A DNA stretch of 19,097 nucleotides from Elusimicrobia bacterium RIFCSPLOWO2_12_FULL_59_9 (lineage in GTDB: Bacteria; Elusimicrobiota; Elusimicrobia; O2-12-FULL-59-9): positions 1 through 19,097 of the forward strand of contig MGUX01000091.1 in NCBI GenBank assembly GCA_001800185.1, given 5' to 3'. Position 1 is the first letter of the stretch, and every line of letters starts with the position of its first letter. Positions 7,635 through 14,338 of this stretch are shown here, in pieces. The translations under genes and the position numbers were made by a program. The notes below the pieces were generated by a model that saw only the letters and a program-made list of their open reading frames with translations, was not told the DNA's origin and did no database searches.

Positions 7635-7712
7635 CTTTTCCTGAGCCGCATTTCGCAAAAAATCGCCGTTTCCAACTGACCCAACCGTTTGCGGCACGCT
7701 CGATTTTAAACC

Positions 7713-7741
7713 TTGACAAAATATACATTTTAGTATATACT
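7713..7741 (+). promoter_or_regulatory. Near-consensus sigma-70 promoter with internal palindromic operator
   Basis: TTGACA (7713-7718) and TATACT (7736-7741) are separated by exactly 17 nt. Between and overlapping them lies the inverted repeat ATATAC-N6-GTATAT (7721-7738), well placed for the antitoxin to repress its own promoter. GGAGG follows upstream of the ATG at 7762. The rest of 7635-7712 shows no gene. Confidence 0.75.
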
Positions 7742-7761
7742 TATATCGCGGAGGGCGTTTC

Positions 7762-8052
7762 ATGCAAAAGAAACTATTTAAGCACGGCGGCAGCTACGCG
7801 GTGGATTTGCCGGTCTCCTTTGTTCGCGACCTTCCTTCAAAAACCGTGGTAGTGGAGAAGGACCGCGAGAAGATTGTCATCGTCCCCAAACGCGAGCTCG
7901 ACAACATCGAGCAGGAACCCGAGTTCGGCGCCTTCGTCGCCGCCTTGCTCCATGACGCCATGAAGCGTCCGGCCAAGCTCCGCGGCGTCAAGGATGTCTG
8001 GGACAAGGAATGGGATGAACTGTTGAAAGGCGTGCCTGGTGGAAAAGACTAG
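7762..8052 (+). CDS. AbrB/SpoVT-type antitoxin (PrlF-like)
   Basis: This 96-residue protein begins with a swapped-hairpin AbrB-like DNA-binding segment (about 1-45: QKKLFKHGGSYAVDLP...VVVEKDREKIVIVPK). An acidic helical tail that would wrap the toxin follows (EQEPEFGAFVAALLHDAMKR, then WDKEWDELLKG). It overlaps the toxin gene by 14 nt, the classical layout of a type II toxin-antitoxin pair. It has its own strong promoter with a palindrome and a GGAGG ribosome site 7-8 nt before the ATG. Family knowledge: such antitoxins neutralise a ribonuclease toxin and autoregulate the operon. The precise subfamily is inferred from the YhaV-like partner. Confidence 0.85.
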   Translation: MQKKLFKHGGSYAVDLPVSFVRDLPSKTVVVEKDREKIVIVPKRELDNIEQEPEFGAFVAALLHDAMKRPAKLRGVKDVWDKEWDELLKGVPGGKD

Positions 8053-8488
8053 CCCGAATTACCTCCTTAAGTACCACGAACTCTACTTTCAAAGGATTGA
8101 GCAGCTTAAGTCCCGCGTCAGAGAACTAAAGGCGCGGCTTGAGCCCGAAGAGTTCAAGCGGCATGAAGCCGTCAAACTGGCCGTCCGCATCAGGAATGCC
8201 GAAATCGCGATTGCGCAAGACCCCAACCGCCCGGAATATCTTCTAAGCGATGAGCTGCGAAAATTCCGCCGGTACAAAAGAGGGCTTGGCAGATATCGGA
8301 TCATCTTTTGCTTTTCCAATCATCCTCCCATTATCATATTTCTATATTTAAACACGGAAGATAGCCTGAGAAAAGAGGGCAGCCGGCGCGACCCTTACGA
8401 GCAATTTAAATACCTTCTCCGCCGCGGCCGTGTCTCCCATGATCCCGCCGATCCTAAAATCCAGAAATGGCTAGCCGGCGGAAAGTAA
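8039..8488 (+). CDS. YhaV-family toxin (RelE-like ribonuclease)
   Basis: This 149-residue basic protein shows the YhaV pattern in its second half. FRRYKRGLGRYRIIFCFS is followed by IIIFLYLNTEDSLRKEGSRRDPYEQFKYLLRRG, close to the YhaV core of R-Y-R-hydrophobic strand, N-x-E-D-x-L-R-K-x-G and DPY. YhaV toxins are ribosome-associated mRNA endonucleases. The start is the GTG at 8039 inside the end of the antitoxin gene; no later start preserves the N-terminal helix. AAGG lies a little upstream. The N-terminal 45 residues are helical and rich in Lys, Arg and Glu. The gene looks intact. Confidence 0.85.
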   Translation: MEKTSPNYLLKYHELYFQRIEQLKSRVRELKARLEPEEFKRHEAVKLAVRIRNAEIAIAQDPNRPEYLLSDELRKFRRYKRGLGRYRIIFCFSNHPPIIIFLYLNTEDSLRKEGSRRDPYEQFKYLLRRGRVSHDPADPKIQKWLAGGK

Positions 8489-8574
8489 AAGCTGAAATTG
8501 CCGCGCTGGATGCGGATGTCTCCGGGCAGGCGTCCGAGATATGGAATTTTGTCGGCCGCCAGGAATTTGCCCAT
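8480..8574 (-). pseudogene. Remnant of a DUF2905 small membrane protein
   Basis: Reading the minus strand from the ATG at 8574 gives MGKFLAADKIPYLGRLPGD, then IRIQRGNFSFYFP. The block from KIPYLG to FYFP matches the invariant centre of DUF2905 proteins as I remember them (K-[IL]-P-x-LGRLPGDI-x-I-x-x-x-N-F-x-FYFP). Intact members have a membrane helix before and after this block; here the first is reduced to a few residues and the second is missing. The match stops where the toxin gene ends on the other strand. I read it as a decayed gene cut by arrival of the toxin-antitoxin module. Recognition is from memory of the family. Confidence 0.5.
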
Positions 8575-8579
8575 GGGGG

Positions 8580-8876
8580 TCACAAAGCGCGCTCCTTGTA
8601 GCCGTAGAGCCACTTCGACTCGCTTTTCCCCGCGTTGCGCACCGTGTGGACGGTCTTGGCCGGAATCAGGATCTCTTCGCCGGCTTTCGGCCGCAGCCTC
8701 CGCCCCTGCATCTCCAACTCCACGACGCCTTCAAGAATCATGAGGAGTTCGTCGGTCGGATGAACATAGTCCTTCCAGACCTGTCCCGGCGGGTCCCTCC
8801 AAAGCTCGCAAGAAAACCCCCGGGACCGCCAGTCCTCCGCCACCGCCTCCCGATCCACGCCCGCCCGCTTTTCCAT
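8580..8876 (-). CDS. Small single-domain cupin protein
   Basis: This protein of about 98 residues is a single cupin barrel. The first motif region reads DYVHPTDELLMILEGVVELEMQG and the second GEEILIPAKTVHTVRN. His and Glu positions are partly kept, but the classic H-x-H of motif 1 is replaced by H-x-x-D-E, so metal binding is uncertain. Cupins of this size act as small-molecule sensors, isomerases or storage proteins, and no function can be assigned. The start is unclear: the ATG at 8876 has only a weak GAG, while a TTG at 8897 adds seven residues with no better ribosome site. It stands alone on the minus strand, just upstream of the DUF2905 remnant. Confidence 0.7.
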   Translation of the reverse strand: MEKRAGVDREAVAEDWRSRGFSCELWRDPPGQVWKDYVHPTDELLMILEGVVELEMQGRRLRPKAGEEILIPAKTVHTVRNAGKSESKWLYGYKERAL

Positions 8877-8897
8877 TCTCAAAGGCGGCCATGACAA

Positions 8898-9135
8898 GGC
8901 GGCCGCGCCGTTGAAATTTTAACGTTTTGTCCCCCGCCTGTCCAGAAAGCCCCCGGCCTTTTTCATTGAGCGGCATGAGCCGCCGGCGGTTTGTCTTTTT
9001 CCAAGGACGTCAGCTTGGCAAGTGCCAGGAGCCTTGTGAATTGATGCGGCAGGCCTGAAGTCGGGACCGTAGCCGTGCGACGATCGGTCAAAAAAATATG
9101 CGGGTCGGGGGCGAAAATAGTAAAATAATCATAGA
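8898..9135. promoter_or_regulatory. Divergent intergenic region, cupin and FNR-type regulator
   Basis: No gene is visible. GCGGC-ATGA-GCCGC (8970-8983) could form a GC hairpin, with a T-rich stretch ending at 9000 on the plus strand. TGGCA-AG-TGCCA (9016-9027) is a perfect 5-bp inverted repeat that could be an operator. AT-rich bases at 9110-9131 just before the GTG at 9136 are the likeliest -10 area, but no confident promoter can be drawn. Confidence 0.3.
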
Positions 9136-9948
9136 GTGGCTGGAAACGATCTAAAAAAGCGCCTCAATTGCCCGGAATGCCCCAGGCGAAGTGTAGGGGT
9201 TTTCTGCGGGCTTTCCGGAAAAGAGCTCTCCCTTCTTGACTCTTCAAAAACTGCGAACGCCTACGGCAAGAGCCAGATTGTATTTCATGAGGGCGATGCC
9301 CCCATTGGCGCTTTTTGCGTTTTCTCAGGACGAATCAGACTCTCCAGATCAACCAAGGATGGAAAGAGCATGACCGTGAGGCTCATTGAACCCGGAGAAT
9401 TGTTTGGGCATCAAGCCATCCTTAGCGGACAGCCCTATCCAGGCACGGCGGAAGCCTTGGAAGATTCCATTCTTTGTTTTATCGCCAAAAACACATTGCT
9501 CAAGCTCATGGACAGGAGCCACGCGCTCGCTTTGGAGGTAGCGCGCCAAGTCAGCCGCGAACTTCTCAAAGCGGAGAAAAAGATGCAGAGTTTGGGTCAG
9601 TATCCGGCTCTGGCAAGATTAGCCATGCTCCTATTGCACCTGGGCAATGATCGTCAAAGTTATGCCTCCAGGACGCTGCACCCCTCCGGGCCGCCGGCTG
9701 GCGCCCGGAGCTCGCCGCTCGCCGCCCGCGCTTCCATCGTCCCCGAGCTCTGCGAGGGGGCTGGAAAACCTTCTGAGATTGATCTCTCCCGGAGGGTACT
9801 GGCCGAGATGGTCGGCATTACGGAAGAGTCCTGCGTGCGCATCCTAAAACGACTTAAACAGCAAGGGATCATCTCGTCGCAGAACAGGAAAATCGAACTC
9901 CTAGATCCCAAGACCTTGCAAGAGTTGGCGGACGGAGTCGTCCGCTAA
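9136..9948 (+). CDS. FNR-type Crp-family regulator with Fe-S cysteines and an interdomain insertion
   Basis: This 270-residue protein has a cyclic-nucleotide-binding fold (about 35-135) and a C-terminal winged helix (about 215-262). Four cysteines match FNR: Cys12, Cys15 and Cys24 at the N-terminus, and Cys114 in ALEDSILCFIAKNTL, which aligns with FNR's Cys122 region (ALETSMVCEIPFETL). A [4Fe-4S] oxygen- or NO-sensing cluster is therefore likely. The recognition helix reads GITEESCVRILKRL, keeping the E-x-x-x-R frame but with Val in place of FNR's Ser. An extra Pro/Ala/Arg-rich stretch of about 39 residues (175-213) sits between the dimer helix and the winged helix, and it is GC-richer than its surroundings. 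The GTG start is the only one that retains the cysteines; its ribosome site is poor. It likely regulates the downstream operon. Confidence 0.85.
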   Translation: MAGNDLKKRLNCPECPRRSVGVFCGLSGKELSLLDSSKTANAYGKSQIVFHEGDAPIGAFCVFSGRIRLSRSTKDGKSMTVRLIEPGELFGHQAILSGQPYPGTAEALEDSILCFIAKNTLLKLMDRSHALALEVARQVSRELLKAEKKMQSLGQYPALARLAMLLLHLGNDRQSYASRTLHPSGPPAGARSSPLAARASIVPELCEGAGKPSEIDLSRRVLAEMVGITEESCVRILKRLKQQGIISSQNRKIELLDPKTLQELADGVVR

Positions 9949-10008
9949 CCCCCCCTTTCAAACCTCTACGAGAAATACGCGCACGCCGGACCCGCAAACC
10001 AATCCGAG

Positions 10009-10022
10009 TTGATCTAGGTCAA
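10009..10022 (+). promoter_or_regulatory. FNR-like binding site upstream of the Rrf2-nxr operon
   Basis: TTGAT-CTAG-GTCAA (10009-10022) differs from the FNR consensus TTGAT-N4-ATCAA at a single base. It lies 67 nt before the ATG at 10089, downstream of a gene for an FNR-type regulator and upstream of the respiratory operon, so activation of that operon is the natural reading. No clear -10 box at the standard spacing could be assigned. Confidence 0.6.
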
Positions 10023-10088
10023 CCGCCTGGTTATCCCCCATCCTTGTTTCATTTTCCCCAACCGATGTATCTTAATCCAGAGGAACAC

Positions 10089-10517
10089 ATGCGAAACTTC
10101 CCATTAAAAGGATTGTCTCTAACATCTCGCTACGCGCTACAGGGAATGGCTTATTTGGCGAGGCAACCCGAAGGGAAATTCTGCTTAGTTGAAGAGGTGG
10201 CCAGCCAACAGAAGCTGCCCGCGAATTTTCTGTCGAAAATATTTCAAAGATTGGCCCGCCGCGAGCTCCTGGCTCCTCGCCGCGGACCCGGGGGCGGGTA
10301 TGCCTTGGCGAAGGCCGCCCACAAAATCTCCATGGCTGAAGTCGTGAGCGCCATGGAGGAATTGCCGCCCGAAGGAAACCAATGTTTTTTGGCGTTCCGC
10401 GGTTGCGGCGCCGCCCGTCATTGCGCCATCCATGACGCGGCGGCTCAGGCAAACGATATATTGTGGCAGGCCCTGCGCCGGACCTCTCTACTTCACCTTG
10501 AGAGGAGGGACCGATAG
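10089..10517 (+). CDS. Rrf2-family regulator with Fe-S cluster motif
   Basis: This 142-residue protein has the Rrf2 winged-helix domain. LTSRYALQGMAYLARQ opens the domain, LVEEVASQQKLPANFLSKIFQRLARREL forms the helix-turn-helix, and RRGPGGGYALAK is the family wing. Cys99, Cys106, Cys112 and His115 (C-x6-C-x5-C-x2-H) resemble the cluster ligands of IscR and NsrR, so sensing of NO, iron or redox state is likely. I chose the ATG at 10089 because GAGGA precedes it and the Rrf2 fold begins at once; TTG 10044 and ATG 10065 only add a non-family leader. The stop lies 8 nt before the start of the alpha-subunit gene, so it is probably the first gene of the nxr operon and may control it. Confidence 0.85.
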   Translation: MRNFPLKGLSLTSRYALQGMAYLARQPEGKFCLVEEVASQQKLPANFLSKIFQRLARRELLAPRRGPGGGYALAKAAHKISMAEVVSAMEELPPEGNQCFLAFRGCGAARHCAIHDAAAQANDILWQALRRTSLLHLERRDR

Positions 10518-10525
10518 GAGGAGTC

Positions 10526-13500
10526 ATGAGCAAGTCTGAGAAAAAGATATCTCGAAGAGAGTTTATGAAGTATTCCGGAGCGGGCGCCGGTCTCATCCTG
10601 GCCGGCGATCCTCTTTTTGCTCTCCTCAAACCCATCGTCACCACGGAAAATCCTTTGGATTACTATCCCAACCGGGATTGGGAAAAGATTTACCGCGACC
10701 AATACCGTTATGACCGCACTTTCACCTTCATCTGCGCGCCCAACGATACTCACATGTGCCGGCTGCGGGCCTTCGTGCGAAATGAGGTGGTGGTCCGCAT
10801 TGAGCAGAACTATGACCATGACAGGATCAAAGATCTCTTTGGGAACCAAGCCAGCCAGCATTGGAACCCCCGGGCTTGCCTGAAGGGCTATACCTTCCAT
10901 CGGAGGGTTTATGGCCCGTACCGGGCCAAAGGCCCCATGCTCCGCAAAGGATGGAAGAAGTGGGCGGATGACGGGTTTCCCTCTCTAAGCGATGATCCTG
11001 GGCTAAGGACGAAGTACAAGTTCGATGCTCGGGGCGCCGACGAGTTCGTTCCCGTTTCGTGGGAGGAGGCGGCTAGTTACGTCGCCAATGGCCTTGCGGC
11101 CATTGCCAGGGCATACTCCGGGGGAGAGGGGCGAAGAAGGCTTCTCCAGGACGGCTACCCGGAGGAGATGTTGGAGCACTGGGAGGAAGCGGGGATCACC
11201 ACGGTCAAGATGGGCAGTTCCCTCCCCATTCATGGGGTCCTTGGAAAATTCGGCATTTTCCGTTTTGTGAATATGTTGGGCCTCTTGGACGCGCATGTCC
11301 GGGGGGTAGAGCCGGAGAAGGCCAGGGGGGGACGGGAATGGTCAGAGTATACCTGGAGAGGGGATCAAGCGCCCGGCCAGCCGTTCGTCCACGGACTACA
11401 AACCTCCGATATTGACTTGAACGATTTGCGCAATTCCAAGCTCGCCATTCATGTGGGAAAAAACATGGTTGAGAACAAGATGCCCGAAGCCCACTGGTTG
11501 ATTGAGATGATGGAGAGGGGGGGGAAGATCGTCGTGATTGCTCCGGAGTACAGCCCCTCCTCCACCAAGGCGGATTATTGGATTCCTGTGAGGCCGGGCC
11601 TTTCCGATACGGCGATCTTCCTTTATATTGCCCGCTACCTCATCGAAAACAAAAGGTATGACGAAGCCTATGTTAAGAGATTTACCGATCTTCCCACCCT
11701 GATCCGCACCGACAACCTGAAAAGGCTTCGCGCCCAGGACGTCTTCCCCGGCTACAAGCCGGCGCTTTCCGAAGATGGGCCCAGTTTTAAAGTTCAGGGG
11801 CTGACGCGGGAGCAATACGAGCGTCTGGACGATTTTTTGGTTTACGACTCGAAAAGCCGTAGCCTTCAAGCCATCACGAGGGACGATGTGGGAGACAGAT
11901 TGGCCGCCAAGGGCATTGATCCCGCCCTGGAGTGGAAGGGCAAAGTGAGGCTTGTGGACGGCAAAGAGGTTGAGGTGATGACCGTTTTCGAGGGCTACAA
12001 ACTCCATCTCCGGGACTACGATTTGGACGCGGCGGTGGAAATTTCCTCGTCTCCGAGGGAACTGATCCAGAGGCTTGCGGAGGATGTGGCCACCATCAAG
12101 CCGATCTCCATCCATCATGGGGAGGGGATTAACCATTACTTCCACGCCACTGAACACAATCGCGCTTGCTACCTCGTTCTGATGCTGACGGGCAATATCG
12201 GCTATCATGGGTCCGGCTGTCACACCTGGGCCGGGAACTACAAGGGAGCCTTGATGCAAGGATCTCTGTGGTCCGGTCCTGGAGTCGCTTCCTGGGTCTT
12301 CGAAGATCCCTTCGAGCCTGTCTTGGATTCCCAAGCCAGTATCACGGACGCCAATATAAGGGAGTTGGCCCACGGCGAGGAAACCTCCTATTTCGGGCAC
12401 GGCGACAAGCCTCTCATCGTAAACACTCCCAAATTCGGGAGAAAGGTATTCACTGGGAAAACCCATCTGCCCACTCCCACCAAGGCGATGTGGACGTGCA
12501 ACACGAACCATCTCGCCAACGCGACGAAGTGGCATTATCATATCATCAAAAACATCCTCCCAAAGATCGACCTCTACGTGGACCAGGAAATCGAGTTCAC
12601 CGGCTCCTCGGAGTATGCGGATGTCGTTCTCCCCGCCAACTCCTGGATGGAGTTCGAAAACTGGGAGATGGGGGCCTCCTGCTCCAATCCCTTCCTTCAG
12701 ATTTGGGGAGGAGGAAAGGGCATTAAGCCTCTCTACGACACTAAAGACGACGCGGCCATCTTCGCGCTGGTGGCGGAAAAGCTCTCAGAACTAACCGGAG
12801 AAAAGAAGTTCCGGGACATGTGGAAATTCATTCTGGAAGGCAAATCGGAGGTTTACCTCCAGAGGATTCTGGATGCCTGTTGCACCACGCAAGGCTACAA
12901 ATCCGAGGATATCCTGGCCGGAAAATATGGGGAGCCAGGGGCGGCCATGATGCTTTTCAGGACTTATCCCAGGGTGTCTTTCTGGGAGCAGGTGCATGAC
13001 AGCATCCCCTTCTACACCCCTACCGGAAGGCTCCAGAGTTATAACGATGAGCCGGAGGTCATCGAGTACGGGGAAAATTTCATTGTGCATCGGGAAGGGG
13101 TGGAGGCGACTCCCTACTTGCCCAACGTGATTGTATCCACCAACCCCCTGGTCAGGCCGGAAAATTACGACATCCCCTTGAACCACATGGGGCCGGAGGA
13201 ACGGTCCGTTCGAAATGTCAAGATGCCCTGGTCCGAAGCGAAGAAAACCAAAAACCCTCTATGGGAGCAGGGTTACCGCTTCTTCTGTATGACCCCCAAG
13301 AGCCGCCACACCGTCCACTCCTCTTGGGCGGTTGTGGATTGGAATTGGCTCTGGAGCAGCGATTTTGGGGACCCCTACCGAACCGAAAAGCGGCAACCGG
13401 GTGTTTCCGACTGGCAGATCCACATGAACCCACGGGCCGCCAAGGACTTGGGCATCGAAGATGGAGACTACGTTTACATGGACGCATCGCCGAAGGACCG

Positions 13501-13999
13501 TCCTTACGAGGGCTGGCGGCCGGACGATTCCTTCTACAAGGTCTCCCGGGCTCTTTGCCGGGTGAAATACAATCCCTCCTACCCCTACCATTTGGTGATG
13601 ACGAAACACGGCAACTGGATGGCCACTGAACGCACCGTTAAGGCTCATGAGTCCCGGGAGGACGGACGCGCCCTTTCTCCCACGGGATACCAGGCCAATT
13701 GGCGCTACGGTTCCCACCAGAGCGTGACGCGGAGTTTCCTCCCCCCCATGCACCAGACTGACAGCCTTTTCCACAAGAAGGTCGGCAGGATGGGATTCGT
13801 TTTTGGTTTTGATGTGGATAACCATGCGGTCAATACCGTTCCCAAAGAAACGCTCGTAAAAATCACGAAGGCGGAGCCCGGAGGGCTCGGAAAAAAAGGA
13901 GTCTGGACTCCGGTCAAAACCCGATTCACTCCGGGCCACGAGGGTGAATTCATGGCGCGGTATCTCAAAGGGAATCTGAGCGATATAAAGAAAGGATGA
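10526..13999 (+). CDS. nxrA: Exported nitrite oxidoreductase/nitrate reductase-type molybdopterin alpha subunit
   Basis: This 1157-residue protein belongs to the type II DMSO reductase family. A twin-arginine signal (ISRREFMKYSGAGAG) sends it to the periplasm, unlike cytoplasmic NarG. The FS0 cluster site reads Cys70-x3-Asp74-x3-Cys78-x39-Cys118 (CAPNDTHMC ... NPRACLKG), with Asp where NarG has its first cysteine; I associate this pattern with NxrA-like enzymes. Asp280 in RGDQAPGQP aligns with the molybdenum-ligand Asp222 of NarG (CDLPPASP). Cofactor-binding segments include GYHGSGCHTWAGNYKGA and CNTNHLANATKWH. It would interconvert nitrite and nitrate; chlorate, selenate or hydrocarbon substrates are alternatives within the family. 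GGAGGAG precedes the ATG. The frame is uninterrupted and the size is that of NxrA/NarG. Confidence 0.85.
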   Translation: MSKSEKKISRREFMKYSGAGAGLILAGDPLFALLKPIVTTENPLDYYPNRDWEKIYRDQYRYDRTFTFICAPNDTHMCRLRAFVRNEVVVRIEQNYDHDRIKDLFGNQASQHWNPRACLKGYTFHRRVYGPYRAKGPMLRKGWKKWADDGFPSLSDDPGLRTKYKFDARGADEFVPVSWEEAASYVANGLAAIARAYSGGEGRRRLLQDGYPEEMLEHWEEAGITTVKMGSSLPIHGVLGKFGIFRFVNMLGLLDAHVRGVEPEKARGGREWSEYTWRGDQAPGQPFVHGLQTSDIDLNDLRNSKLAIHVGKNMVENKMPEAHWLIEMMERGGKIVVIAPEYSPSSTKADYWIPVRPGLSDTAIFLYIARYLIENKRYDEAYVKRFTDLPTLIRTDNLKRLRAQDVFPGYKPALSEDGPSFKVQGLTREQYERLDDFLVYDSKSRSLQAITRDDVGDRLAAKGIDPALEWKGKVRLVDGKEVEVMTVFEGYKLHLRDYDLDAAVEISSSPRELIQRLAEDVATIKPISIHHGEGINHYFHATEHNRACYLVLMLTGNIGYHGSGCHTWAGNYKGALMQGSLWSGPGVASWVFEDPFEPVLDSQASITDANIRELAHGEETSYFGHGDKPLIVNTPKFGRKVFTGKTHLPTPTKAMWTCNTNHLANATKWHYHIIKNILPKIDLYVDQEIEFTGSSEYADVVLPANSWMEFENWEMGASCSNPFLQIWGGGKGIKPLYDTKDDAAIFALVAEKLSELTGEKKFRDMWKFILEGKSEVYLQRILDACCTTQGYKSEDILAGKYGEPGAAMMLFRTYPRVSFWEQVHDSIPFYTPTGRLQSYNDEPEVIEYGENFIVHREGVEATPYLPNVIVSTNPLVRPENYDIPLNHMGPEERSVRNVKMPWSEAKKTKNPLWEQGYRFFCMTPKSRHTVHSSWAVVDWNWLWSSDFGDPYRTEKRQPGVSDWQIHMNPRAAKDLGIEDGDYVYMDASPKDRPYEGWRPDDSFYKVSRALCRVKYNPSYPYHLVMTKHGNWMATERTVKAHESREDGRALSPTGYQANWRYGSHQSVTRSFLPPMHQTDSLFHKKVGRMGFVFGFDVDNHAVNTVPKETLVKITKAEPGGLGKKGVWTPVKTRFTPGHEGEFMARYLKGNLSDIKKG

Positions 14000-14011
14000 A
14001 GAGGAGACGGC

Positions 14012-14338
14012 ATGGAGAAGGAATTTGACCCTGAGGACCCGCTGGAGCTCGTGGGCGTGGGATTGCCCGAAGGTAATCTTGAAGAGATGGCGCAGTGTTT
14101 GGTGGAGGAGTATGTCCGGGATGGATGGGATGATGAGAGCTTGCTGAAGCTCTTCCAGGATCCTTTTTACAGAATGGCGCATCAGATTTACAAAGAAGCG
14201 GGGGAGGCGCGCATTCTAAAGCTTGTTCAGCTCGCCCGGAAGAAGTGGGGCGGTTTCGAGCGTGGCGACGCCCACTCTCGGCTCCGTCTGGATGGGGTCA
14301 AGAAGGCCTGGTTAAAGGAGGTAAAACCCGATGCCTGA
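14012..14338 (+). CDS. Conserved-looking small protein inside the nxr operon
   Basis: This 108-residue, acidic N-terminal, mainly helical protein has no signal peptide, membrane span or cysteine cluster (one Cys). The first 65 residues (DPLELVGVGLPEGNLEEMAQ ... DDESLLKLFQDPFYRMAHQIY) look domain-like; I have a faint memory of similar short proteins beside alpha subunits of this enzyme family, but cannot name one. It begins 12 nt after the alpha stop behind GAGGAG and overlaps the beta-subunit start by 8 nt, so it is translated with the complex. A role in assembly or as a small accessory subunit is inference. Confidence 0.8.
   Translation: MEKEFDPEDPLELVGVGLPEGNLEEMAQCLVEEYVRDGWDDESLLKLFQDPFYRMAHQIYKEAGEARILKLVQLARKKWGGFERGDAHSRLRLDGVKKAWLKEVKPDA
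14314..14322 (+). promoter_or_regulatory. Consensus ribosome binding site for the beta subunit
   Basis: AAAGGAGGT lies 8 nt before the ATG at 14331 and inside the end of the upstream small gene. It is the strongest Shine-Dalgarno in the window. It fixes the beta-subunit start despite the 8-nt gene overlap and suggests high translation. Confidence 0.85.

Noticed and set aside
7645..7695. GCCGCA ... TGCGGC inverted repeat after the transporter gene as a terminator
   Set aside because: Arms are only 6 bp with a 39-nt loop and no T run follows.
8506..8580. Fragment of an Mrp/NBP35 ATPase (KIPYLGRLP-like segment)
   Set aside because: Initially considered, but the longer match through RIQRGNFSFYFP fits DUF2905 far better.
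9014..9038. Sigma-54 promoter (TTGGCA near 9015)
   Set aside because: The -24-like TTGGCA has no TTGC at the -12 position; the sequence is better read as a short TGGCA/TGCCA palindrome.
11396..12541. Minus-strand 381-codon frame inside the alpha-subunit gene
   Set aside because: Overlaps an intact molybdoenzyme gene with catalytic motifs; no independent support.
10526..13999. Cytoplasmic membrane-bound NarG of the NarGHI type
   Set aside because: A clear Tat signal is present, the FS0 motif differs, no narI follows and the gamma subunit is an exported cytochrome.
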